Shown: piece after piece, positions 1 to 7,478 of the stretch
Position numbering within the stretch: the first letter of the stretch is position 1
How the letters are laid out: each line of letters starts with the position of its first letter
Source of the DNA: Oceanococcus atlanticus
Lineage (GTDB): Bacteria > Pseudomonadota > Gammaproteobacteria > Nevskiales > Oceanococcaceae
Assembly (NCBI RefSeq): GCF_002088235.1
Contig: NZ_AQQV01000001.1
Span: 1,116,001-1,180,000 of the forward strand
Length of the DNA stretch: 64,000 nucleotides
Reading direction: 5' to 3'
Translations under genes and position numbers: made by a program
The notes under the pieces: generated by a model
What the model was told of the DNA's origin: nothing
Database searches by the model: none
What the model saw: only the letters and a program-made list of their open reading frames with translations

Positions 1-738
1 CGCAGAATCGCAAGCTTTTCCTATGCGGTCGAAGGCTTTTCCATACTCATCGGGATCTCGGTGGCCGCCATCCTGCCGCAAATCCCGTTACCGGAAGGCA
101 TCCTCCTGCTGATCATTCTGGCCACCGGCATGGTGGTGGTCCGCCAGTTGGCCATGCTGCGCCAAACCCTGAGCCGCCAGATTGCAGAGCGCACCCAGGA
201 ACTTGAAGCCAAAACCGCACAGCTTGACCGGCTGGCCAAGGTGGACGCGCTCACCGGCCTGCCCAACAGGCGCTCGCTTGAAAATCGACTGGACACCCTG
301 TTCGACGGCCCTGCAGAAGCACGTGAAGGGCTGTACGTCGCCATCCTCGATATTGATCACTTCAAGCAGGTCAACGATCAGCACTCTCACGCCCTGGGCG
401 ATGAAGTGCTGCGCGAGCTCGGCAACATGATCCGCAGCAACCAGTTCAGCCAGGACAGCGCCGGACGCTATGGCGGCGATGAATTCATCCTGTGCCTGCA
501 ACGCACACAGCGGCATGCCGCCCGCGACACCTGCCAGGCCCTGCTGCAACAGTTCAGCCAGCACCGCTGGTCAAGCACCAACCAGCCGGTACATGTGTCT
601 GCCAGCATTGGCCTGACGGCGGTTCGGGCCGAGGACTCACGCACCACCGCACTGGCCCGCGCGGATCGGCGCCTGTATGCCGCCAAAAGCGCCGGTCGCA
701 ACCAGTTGCGCGCCGACGACGATGCGCATGCGGCCTAG
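1..738 (+). CDS. GGDEF-domain diguanylate cyclase (5' truncated by window edge)
   Basis: The reading frame is open through base 1, so the true start lies outside the window. The visible part begins with a hydrophobic segment (about residues 10-45 of the fragment) followed by a short helical linker and a GGDEF domain with an intact GGDEF active-site motif (bases 472-486). This domain makes cyclic di-GMP from two GTP at the inner membrane. The position where the inhibitory RxxD I-site should lie reads FSQD, so the arginine is missing and product inhibition is probably absent. The stop overlaps the stop of the convergent gene at 735. GTG at 61 is an in-frame internal codon and not the likely start. 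Confidence 0.9.
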   Translation, partial: RRIASFSYAVEGFSILIGISVAAILPQIPLPEGILLLIILATGMVVVRQLAMLRQTLSRQIAERTQELEAKTAQLDRLAKVDALTGLPNRRSLENRLDTLFDGPAEAREGLYVAILDIDHFKQVNDQHSHALGDEVLRELGNMIRSNQFSQDSAGRYGGDEFILCLQRTQRHAARDTCQALLQQFSQHRWSSTNQPVHVSASIGLTAVRAEDSRTTALARADRRLYAAKSAGRNQLRADDDAHAA

Positions 739-2603
739 GGCGCAGCCACCTCAGCAGACAGCGCCCGCTCCACCACTGGCAGCACCACATTCGAGGGGTG
801 CTCGGCATCGCTGTAGATCGTCAGCAATCCGGTTAAACCGCTGAGCAGATCCGGCAAGGGCGGTAGGCCATGCGGCAAATCGCTGGCACCGACCGCCACG
901 CGCAGGGCGTGACCTGGCTGAATCACGAAGCTGCTGGGAAAAATTTCCACATTCACTTCAACGATATTGCCCATGCCGGGCGCCTGCTTGTCCGCCTCAA
1001 TAAAGGTGTGCCACGGCTGGATCATCTCGCCGTCGAGATAACGGCTGCGCAGCGGGTCCAGCGCACGCATGGACGCGGTCTGGATCCCGTTGGTCAGCTC
1101 GCGTGAGACCCCGTTGGGCGCCACATCCGTCAGCCGCACAACCAGCCCCGCATCCAGGGCCGTGGTCGACATCCAGATGTTGGCCTGAATCGGTCCGTTG
1201 ACGTACAACGGCTCATCCATCACGGGCGTGGTGTAGGTAATTTCCAGCACCTCGGTCAGGCGATTGTCGTCACCACACACGGGCAGAAAACCAATGATGC
1301 CGGCGGTCCACTGGCTTGCGCTGGTCGAGCACACACCGTTGACCGGCTGTTGCAGGATCATGTTGGAGGCCTCGTCCGGCCCTGCCGGCTCGCCCGACAA
1401 ACTGCGATCGCCACGCAGACTCAGACGCACAGCCTGGGCCTGCGGGTGCGGCCAGTCCGGTTCCACCACATAGCGCTCTTCGCCGTACACATACTGCGTA
1501 ACGTCCGGCTGCTGTTCAGCGCCGCTGTCCATGTCCTTCAGATAGCGGTCAAACCACTGCAGGGCAATGGCATCCAACGAAGGCACACCATCAGCCGGCA
1601 AGCCCTCGCCACTTGAGCCGCCAAGGTGGGTCCATGGGCCAATCAGCAATTTGGCCTCGACCTGATCCTTGATCGCCTCATACAGCATGGGCGTACCGCG
1701 CTGAAACAGATCGTTCAGCCCACCGACCAGAAAGGTCGGCACCTGAACCTTGTCCGCCACCTCCAAGGGGGAGCGAATGCGCCAGAATTCGCTGTCATAC
1801 GCCCGCGCCGTACCGAGCACCGACTCCGCAATGGTGGGCACTGCGAACTGGGCCAACGAACCGCTGATGTGATCCAGCAAAACGCTGACACCGTCGGCCG
1901 GATTGCTCTGCAAACTTGCTACCGGCAAGGCGCCCAGCCCGCTGACCAGGCCCATCCACAACGGAATGAAACCGGCGTTGACCTGACCGCCCGAAAACAC
2001 GATGTCGCGGTAGGCATCCCCCATGGGCACAATCGCGAACATGGCCTTGTGTGAGGGATGCTGGTGCTGCGCGGTAAAGAACTGGGTGATGCCCATGTAG
2101 GACGCGCCCCAGGTGCCGACATTGCCATCGCTCCAGGGCTGCTCATCAATCCAGTTCAGGACATCCAGGAAATCAGCCTGCGCCTGTTCACCGAAGGATT
2201 CCCAGGTGCCCCCCGAACTGCCGGTTCCGCGCTCATCTACGTACAGATGCGCATAACCACGCTCAACAAAGTGATTGCCGCTCAGCGCGGTGCTGATCAG
2301 GCGGGCGTTGTAGCCGGTAATCGTCAGAATCACCGGCAATGGCTCGCTCACCGCCTCACCGTCGTCGCCCGCAGGACGGGTCAGCCGTGCAGCCAGCTGC
2401 GTACCATCGGCCGTGGTAATAAAGACATCCTCGGCCACCACGCCGGTGTATTCCGCCGGGCGCTGGTAGTCACTCCAGACCTTGGCCGGGTCGACACTGA
2501 CATCCTGGGCAAGCGACGATTTCCCTCCGCCACACGCCGACACAGCAGCCGCCGCAAACATTGCCCCCACCACCGCAGCTGCGGGTTTACGCATCTTCAT
2601 CAT
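735..2603 (-). CDS. CocE/NonD (S15-like) family hydrolase, predicted lipoprotein
   Basis: A 622-residue alpha/beta hydrolase. The N-terminus has a signal peptide ending in a lipobox-like VSAC at about residue 24, so it is probably exported and lipid-anchored. The nucleophile motif is GASYMG near residue 160; a downstream GLND and PWTH fit the Asp and His of the triad. The C-terminal third is beta-rich, like the X-Pro dipeptidyl-peptidase C-terminal jelly-roll domain. The family hydrolyses esters, amides or acyl-peptides; the substrate cannot be told here. Tandem ATG codons (2603 and 2600) follow a GGAG ribosome site. It is convergent with the GGDEF gene, overlapping it by 4 bases. Confidence 0.85.
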   Translation of the reverse strand: MMKMRKPAAAVVGAMFAAAAVSACGGGKSSLAQDVSVDPAKVWSDYQRPAEYTGVVAEDVFITTADGTQLAARLTRPAGDDGEAVSEPLPVILTITGYNARLISTALSGNHFVERGYAHLYVDERGTGSSGGTWESFGEQAQADFLDVLNWIDEQPWSDGNVGTWGASYMGITQFFTAQHQHPSHKAMFAIVPMGDAYRDIVFSGGQVNAGFIPLWMGLVSGLGALPVASLQSNPADGVSVLLDHISGSLAQFAVPTIAESVLGTARAYDSEFWRIRSPLEVADKVQVPTFLVGGLNDLFQRGTPMLYEAIKDQVEAKLLIGPWTHLGGSSGEGLPADGVPSLDAIALQWFDRYLKDMDSGAEQQPDVTQYVYGEERYVVEPDWPHPQAQAVRLSLRGDRSLSGEPAGPDEASNMILQQPVNGVCSTSASQWTAGIIGFLPVCGDDNRLTEVLEITYTTPVMDEPLYVNGPIQANIWMSTTALDAGLVVRLTDVAPNGVSRELTNGIQTASMRALDPLRSRYLDGEMIQPWHTFIEADKQAPGMGNIVEVNVEIFPSSFVIQPGHALRVAVGASDLPHGLPPLPDLLSGLTGLLTIYSDAEHPSNVVLPVVERALSAEVAAP

Positions 2604-2714
2604 CCTTGCATCTCCTCAAGCACCGCATCCTGCAGCGCATTGGCGGTCACATCACGCGCTGTGATGTGACTCTTGTCAATTATTCAGCACGGCGCGAAGT
2701 ATAGCGCATGGGCA

Positions 2715-3401
2715 CTACTCGAAACCGCTCAACACCCGATAACGAACAGCCAATGAATTGAGTTCCAGAATCTCGATACGCGCCCCCTCGATGCCGACCA
2801 CCGGATCATCAGCGATATCAAACCGCACATCCTTGCGCTGCACCGCCGTGGTATCGCCAAGCACTTGCGTGTATTGCAGGAACAGCTGCGATCCCGAGCG
2901 ACCGGTGAAGACCAGTTCCTGCCGGCGCGCATCGTCGGAGGCCGCCGTGTGACGCACCGCGGTCAAGTTCACCGTCTCGGGACAGACCACATCATTGAAG
3001 TACAGCGACCAGCGGCCATCCCCAACAGGCTGAAGGCATTCATCGATCACTGTCCTTTCCTGGCCAGCGAAACGATTAACCCATTCCAGCTTGCCACAGT
3101 ACAGGACCGAGCGACCTTCAACCCGGCTGCGGACTAGTTCAGCACCAACTGGCACCTCAACGCGCTTGGACAGGTCCTCGCAAAGAACTTGGACTTTGTC
3201 AGCACGCATTGCTCTACCTGAAAATCCATGGATGGCAACAACCATGACCTCACCCACCTCGGCTCTGTGCTCCTGGCCCACCGCAGGTGAGGATAACGAC
3301 TTGAACTCTAGCTCGGGCTTGGGCAACGCCCTAGGCTGCAACCCAGTACACGCACATAACAGAAGCAATGCGGACGCTGCACAAATGGAAACTTTCAGCA
3401 T
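2715..3401 (-). CDS. hypothetical lipoprotein
   Basis: A 228-residue protein that I cannot assign to a family. The N-terminus is a classic lipoprotein signal (hydrophobic stretch, then LLLLCAC at about residues 12-18). I chose ATG 3401 because it starts the signal peptide directly; a TTG at 3434 would add an unlikely polar extension. The rest is soluble and rich in charged and beta-prone residues, with four cysteines after the lipid Cys. It follows the glycosylation genes on the same strand with a 102-base gap and could be co-transcribed with them. Confidence 0.7.
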   Translation of the reverse strand: MLKVSICAASALLLLCACTGLQPRALPKPELEFKSLSSPAVGQEHRAEVGEVMVVAIHGFSGRAMRADKVQVLCEDLSKRVEVPVGAELVRSRVEGRSVLYCGKLEWVNRFAGQERTVIDECLQPVGDGRWSLYFNDVVCPETVNLTAVRHTAASDDARRQELVFTGRSGSQLFLQYTQVLGDTTAVQRKDVRFDIADDPVVGIEGARIEILELNSLAVRYRVLSGFE

Positions 3402-3503
3402 GACACTCAGCTTGGCGCAAATATGTTGCAACAAGCAATAACAACGCCAAACTCGCTCAACTCAACCAAGCAAGTGCTTTACTCGAGCGAAACAACAGAC
3501 AAC

Positions 3504-3926
3504 CTACTTGAAACCTGCAAAAACCCAGAACCTGCGCGCACCGAAATTCCATGCAAAGACCGCCGCGGTAGCCAAAACCTTCGCCAGCATCGGGTGCATA
3601 AGCAATAGCTTCATGAGCGCGAACAGCGCCGCAACGTTGAGAAGCAACCCAAACGCACTCACGAGAAAAACCAGGGAAACCTCAACTCTTTGCTCGTGGC
3701 GCCCGCCAACGAAAACAAATCTGATTGATAGCAAGTAATTAATAAGCGTCGCCACCAAAAAACTGATCACCGCGATCGGAATGTAGTCAAGACCCAAGCC
3801 AATCGCAAAAAATGCAAAAATTGCCCAGTCAGCAAGCGCCGCAATTCCACCAACGAAGAGATATCTAAGCAGCGCGCTATCGGCAATAGCACTAAGCCCC
3901 TGATCTACTACGCCGCCCCGAGACAT
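3504..3926 (-). CDS. GtrA-like membrane protein
   Basis: A 140-residue protein with four hydrophobic segments, matching the small GtrA/DPMS3-like family, whose members are thought to flip or present polyprenyl-phosphate-linked sugars or to anchor a partner glycosyltransferase. The opening RYLFVGG and the basic loop after the second or third segment are typical of the family. It starts 4 bases after the family 2 glycosyltransferase stop, so the two are translationally linked, as is usual for GtrA/GtrB pairs. The base composition is lower in GC than the flanking core genes. Confidence 0.85.
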   Translation of the reverse strand: MSRGGVVDQGLSAIADSALLRYLFVGGIAALADWAIFAFFAIGLGLDYIPIAVISFLVATLINYLLSIRFVFVGGRHEQRVEVSLVFLVSAFGLLLNVAALFALMKLLLMHPMLAKVLATAAVFAWNFGARRFWVFAGFK

Positions 3927-3930
3927 CCGC

Positions 3931-4629
3931 TCAGCCTTGTCGCCGCCAGATGTTGTACTTCAAGATCGCGTAGAAAGCACGAACGCCATCACGCCAGCCT
4001 ATCTTCTTTCCCTCGGCATACGTTCGCCCGTAGTACGAAATGCCAACTTCGTAGATCACGCACCCCAACCGCGCAACCTTGGCCGTCACTTCCGGCTCAA
4101 AGCCAAAGCGATCTTCTTCGATTGTGATGCGCGTCAAAACATCTGCACGAAAAACCTTGAAGCAGGTCTCCATGTCCGTCAGGTTGATGTTAGTAAGCAT
4201 ATTCGAAGCAAGCGTAAGAATGCGGTTTGCCACCATATGCCAGAAATACACCACTCGATGGGGTTGACCACCAGCAAAACGTGAGCCAAACACCACATCG
4301 GCTTTACCGGCGATTATGGGCGCAAGAAGTTTGGGGTATTCCTGAGGGTCATACTCAAGATCGGCATCCTGAACAATCACGACGTCACCCGTCACTTCCG
4401 CGAAACCGCTACGCAGAGCCGCCCCCTTCCCCTGATTCCGCTCATGAAACACCACACGCTCAACCTGGGAGGCCAGTTCGCCTTTGAGCAGTTGAGCACT
4501 ACCATCTGTTGAACAATCATCCACCACAATGACTTCAAGCCCATCAACCGGAGCCTGGCGCACACGATCAATTATTTCTTGTAACGTCTTGCTCTCGTTG
4601 TAGCAGGGGATAACGACTGAAACTTTCAC
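3931..4629 (-). CDS. family 2 glycosyltransferase (polyprenyl-phosphate sugar synthase type)
   Basis: A 232-residue GT-A fold enzyme without C-terminal membrane segments, resembling dolichol-phosphate mannosyltransferase/GtrB catalytic domains. Visible motifs are the N-terminal VVIPCYNE, the VVDDCSTDGS strand and the DxD-type QDADLEYDP. It likely transfers a sugar from a nucleotide donor to polyprenyl phosphate on the inner leaflet. The GTG start (4629) overlaps the stop of the upstream membrane glycosyltransferase by 4 bases. With GtrA and the GT-C protein it forms a compact three-gene lipid-linked sugar transfer unit. Confidence 0.88.
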   Translation of the reverse strand: MKVSVVIPCYNESKTLQEIIDRVRQAPVDGLEVIVVDDCSTDGSAQLLKGELASQVERVVFHERNQGKGAALRSGFAEVTGDVVIVQDADLEYDPQEYPKLLAPIIAGKADVVFGSRFAGGQPHRVVYFWHMVANRILTLASNMLTNINLTDMETCFKVFRADVLTRITIEEDRFGFEPEVTAKVARLGCVIYEVGISYYGRTYAEGKKIGWRDGVRAFYAILKYNIWRRQG

Positions 4630-6011
4630 GACCCCCTATTCCTTCTGTTAACCCAATTGAGACGCCACACTCCCACCGCAGACAGCGTCGCCCACAACCC
4701 GACTGCCGACATGATGTACATGAGCGGCCGAAACGGAACGCTGTAGCGAGGAAACGGCGCGCCAATCATGTGCAAGGCCGTGTAGTAAACAATTAGCAAA
4801 GAAAATACGCGCACGATCAACAACGAATGTTCGCGAAAGCACGCCTTAGAGCACGGCAACCACACTACGACACTTCCGATCAACGCCAAGATCACAGATG
4901 GCAAATGGGTCCATGCCGAAATCGCATGAGTTATTTGAAACAGAACCGATTCCACATAAGGGGACTTAAGCACCGGGTAGACAAACGCATCACCAGCGCC
5001 CTGGACAATACTCCAAGACCACAGAAAGGCTGGCTTCTCACAAAAATACCACCTCAAATAGAGAAGCGGATCACTCAAAACGCTGGAGAAAATATGCTTG
5101 AGGACTGATGACACGCTCTGAGCAATAACATGAGAGTCAGGGTCATACCTGTATGGGAAACCAAAAGTCGTCGAATCTCCGCCATAAACAAAAGAGGGGT
5201 ACATGCCATGGTGCAAAAAATTGATCATCAAATGCGGATCGCTCATCTGCCCCAAAACAGCAATATTTCTGAGCACCCAAGGCAACATCAACGCCAAAAA
5301 ACCTAGAACCATTGACAATGCATAGCGCCACGCTGCTCTCTTCTCAAACTGAAAAAACAAAAAACAGGCCAGAAGTGGCGGAAAGTACTGGAATGCGGGG
5401 CGCACCAATGCGCACACACCCAAAAAAGCCCCAACCAGAAACCAGAAAAATAAGCTTCGTCGCTTTGCTGCGCAAACCACACCCACCGTAAAAACCATCA
5501 GCACAAAAGTCGCCATGGACTCTGTCAAGATATAAACGTTTGCATTGATTAAATGCGGGCTAATCGCAACAAAGAATGAAACCGCTATGGCAAGCCACCA
5601 CGAAACAAGCTGCGCACAGACGAAATAGGTAATCAAAACAACCGTGGTGCTGGCCAGTGCTTGTATTGACGTAACCTTCGCGAGTTCAGAGAACGTAATC
5701 TGATCAATCAACAGCGACAAGAATAAGGGATAGCCTGGCGCACGAACCGCATCCGGCTCCACCCGCCCACCCGGGTCAGCAATTCCTACTTCTGATCTGG
5801 AGTAAACGCCATGATGCCTGATATTGTAGGCGTAAATTACATAAGCCCTAGCATCCGCGCGAACCGGATTATCAACCGTTGTATTAGCCACTGCGCCAAA
5901 TCGCAGTTGTGCTGCTAACACTACAACCAAACCAATCAATAGCACCTTGCACAAGGTCGTTACGGCACTGCCCGACACCCCAGCACGCGCTGCAGTAAAT
6001 CTGTTGATCAA
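4626..6011 (-). CDS. GT-C-like multi-span membrane glycosyltransferase (PMT/ArnT type)
   Basis: A 461-residue integral membrane protein with around ten hydrophobic segments. After the first segment a loop carries an acidic DARAY motif, and a later RAPGYPLF resembles the periplasmic loop of PMT/ArnT-type GT-C enzymes, which use polyprenyl-linked sugars outside the membrane. The acceptor is unknown. The best start is TTG 6011, preceded by a run of six G residues 4 bases away; no ATG fits better. The gene is AT-richer than the core genes in the window, suggesting separate ancestry. It heads the operon with the family 2 glycosyltransferase and GtrA. Confidence 0.75.
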   Translation of the reverse strand: MINRFTAARAGVSGSAVTTLCKVLLIGLVVVLAAQLRFGAVANTTVDNPVRADARAYVIYAYNIRHHGVYSRSEVGIADPGGRVEPDAVRAPGYPLFLSLLIDQITFSELAKVTSIQALASTTVVLITYFVCAQLVSWWLAIAVSFFVAISPHLINANVYILTESMATFVLMVFTVGVVCAAKRRSLFFWFLVGAFLGVCALVRPAFQYFPPLLACFLFFQFEKRAAWRYALSMVLGFLALMLPWVLRNIAVLGQMSDPHLMINFLHHGMYPSFVYGGDSTTFGFPYRYDPDSHVIAQSVSSVLKHIFSSVLSDPLLYLRWYFCEKPAFLWSWSIVQGAGDAFVYPVLKSPYVESVLFQITHAISAWTHLPSVILALIGSVVVWLPCSKACFREHSLLIVRVFSLLIVYYTALHMIGAPFPRYSVPFRPLMYIMSAVGLWATLSAVGVWRLNWVNRRNRGS

Positions 6012-6193
6012 ATAGCCCCCCAGTACTCTTGGCTAGAGTAGACCTCCAATGCACATGCTAAGCGTCAGCCATTTCATCGCCCAGCCGCGGAATGTTTGCA
6101 CCTGCCTCCCCCACTCCGGATAGTGGCACAAAAACCATGAGCAAGCTGCCACATGCAACCACTCTTGGGCGCAACTCTTAGACACCCGAGCAT

Positions 6194-6225
6194 AAAAAAG
6201 GGCTGCGAGAAAACTCGCAACCCTT
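6194..6225 (-). terminator. rho-independent terminator, probably the original tRNA-Ser terminator
   Basis: Read on the minus strand, a 12-base-pair stem with one mismatch and a 4-base loop is followed by six T residues. It lies directly beyond the tRNA-Ser 3' fragment at 6231-6259, in the orientation of that tRNA. It is best explained as the native tRNA terminator left behind at the far end when the element inserted. It can also still serve as a boundary against read-through from the element. Confidence 0.75.
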
Positions 6226-6230
6226 GAATT

Positions 6231-6259
6231 TGGCGGAGAAGGAGGGATTCGAACCCTCG
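6231..6259 (-). repeat. left attachment site (29-base tRNA-Ser 3' fragment)
   Basis: Identical over 29 bases to 29978-30006, which is the T-arm, acceptor 3' side and CCA of tRNA-Ser. Only the 3' part of a tRNA is present here; the bases beyond 6259 do not continue as a tRNA. The flanking bases on both sides differ from the right copy, so 29 bases is the exact extent of identity. Confidence 0.92.
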
Positions 6260-6471
6260 CCATATTTACTTGTTTTTCCTCTTGTTTTTCATTTCCGCAA
6301 ACACACAACCCACACCACACCCCACACAAAAGTGGTGACCTCGCACCCTTTGCCGCCAGTCATCCCACTGACTTCGAGGCGCGCAAAAACGCGCCCGATA
6401 AGAACCCAGCGGTGACGCCCTTGCTCGAACGCCACCGCCGGTATCCACAAGTGGATCTAGTCGGGCGCAGG

Positions 6472-6975
6472 CTATAAGAGCCCGCGCTGCGAGAAGGACA
6501 CATAATCTCCACCCGCGACAACCAGGTGATCCAGCACCCGGACATCGACCAGGGATAGCGCGTCCCGAAGTCTTTCGGTTAAGCGACGGTCTGCCGAGCT
6601 CGGATCTGGAACACCGGATGGGTGGTTATGGGCGAAGATCACCGCACTGCTGTTTCGTGAAAGCACCGACTTCACAATCTCGCGGGGATAAACACTTGCG
6701 CCGTCGATGGTGCCAACCGCCGCCTCCTCGATGCCGAGCACACGGTGACGAGTATCCAAGTGGACCACCACAAAGGCTTCCCGCTCGTAGCCGGCAAAGT
6801 GTGAGACCAGGTAGCGCGCCGCATCTGACGGCTGGGAGATACCCACCTCGCGCTGGATAGCCTTCTCAAGGCGGGTTCGTGTTGCTGCGAAAAGCTCAGA
6901 ATCGGAAGCAGCTCTGTACTGCCCCTGATGATCACGGACGTAGAGCTCGTCAGAAAGAAGAGATTGCTGAAGCAT
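6472..6975 (-). CDS. RadC-like JAB-domain protein
   Basis: A 167-residue protein carrying the JAB/MPN-type RadC domain, with the metal motif HNHPSG followed by a downstream Asp (bases about 6590-6640). It is shorter than chromosomal RadC (about 220 residues), lacking the N-terminal helix-hairpin-helix region, like the RadC-like genes often carried on islands and plasmids. The biochemical role of this short family is not established. ATG 6975 is preferred over GTG 6993. It is the last gene before the left attachment site and is divergent from the XRE-led operon. Confidence 0.85.
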   Translation of the reverse strand: MLQQSLLSDELYVRDHQGQYRAASDSELFAATRTRLEKAIQREVGISQPSDAARYLVSHFAGYEREAFVVVHLDTRHRVLGIEEAAVGTIDGASVYPREIVKSVLSRNSSAVIFAHNHPSGVPDPSSADRRLTERLRDALSLVDVRVLDHLVVAGGDYVSFSQRGLL

Positions 6976-7201
6976 GATGGAATCCGGTAACACGGCGATA
7001 TTGCCGCCTCACCGCAGGCACGCCGCAGCGCAGTGCTCAAGGCTGGCCCTCAGGGCCACTTGCAGCGCAGGATGCGCCGGCCTTGAACACGAGAACGGTG
7101 TGACACTCTAAAAAGGCAATAGCGCGAACCCCACCCCCAACACCTCCACCATTACATTTGTTGATCTTTTTACGAAGCGCACTTGCGTTTTGTTCGAGAA
7201 C

Positions 7202-7268
7202 TGCCGGGCACCGGCAATCGCGACCCTTGAACCGGAGTTGGTGCTACTCTTCAGGGCATAACGCCCTG
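7202..7268 (+). promoter_or_regulatory. two dyads ahead of the XRE-led operon
   Basis: The gap of about 300 bases between radC and the regulator (6976-7277) holds divergent control sequences. Two perfect dyads are visible. One is 6+6 bases with a 3-base centre at 7202-7216. The other is 6+6 with a 5-base centre at 7252-7268 and abuts the GGAG ribosome site of the regulator. They are candidate operators for the XRE protein, but the promoter boxes are not clear. Confidence 0.4.
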
Positions 7269-7277
7269 GAGACTGAC

Positions 7278-7478
7278 ATGATGCGCTGCCACCTCTCCCG
7301 CCTGATGGGAGAGCGAAAGATGAAGATCATGGATGTCGCCCGCGCGACGGGGCTGCACCGCAACACCGTCACCTTGCTATACAAGGAAACTGCAACGCGT
7401 ATTGACCTCGAAGCAATTGAAAGTCTCTGCCGGCTGTTCGATTGTGGTGTCGGCGATCTGTTCGAGGTGGTTGATTGA
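7278..7478 (+). CDS. XRE-family regulator (short HTH)
   Basis: A 66-residue Cro/CI-type helix-turn-helix protein consisting of the DNA-binding domain alone. The recognition region is MDVARATGLHRNTVTLLYK, with the usual C-terminal LCRLFDCGVGDLF. ATG 7278 has GGAG 7 bases upstream; longer in-frame extensions lack a ribosome site. Its stop overlaps the helicase start (TGATG), so it is the first gene of the operon and probably its own repressor, working on the dyads just upstream. Such a regulator can delay nuclease expression after the element enters a new host. Confidence 0.88.
   Translation: MMRCHLSRLMGERKMKIMDVARATGLHRNTVTLLYKETATRIDLEAIESLCRLFDCGVGDLFEVVD

Noticed and set aside
6231-6259. 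A second tRNA-Ser gene
   Set aside because: Only the last 29 bases of the tRNA are present; no anticodon or D-arm lies beside it. It is an attachment-site fragment.
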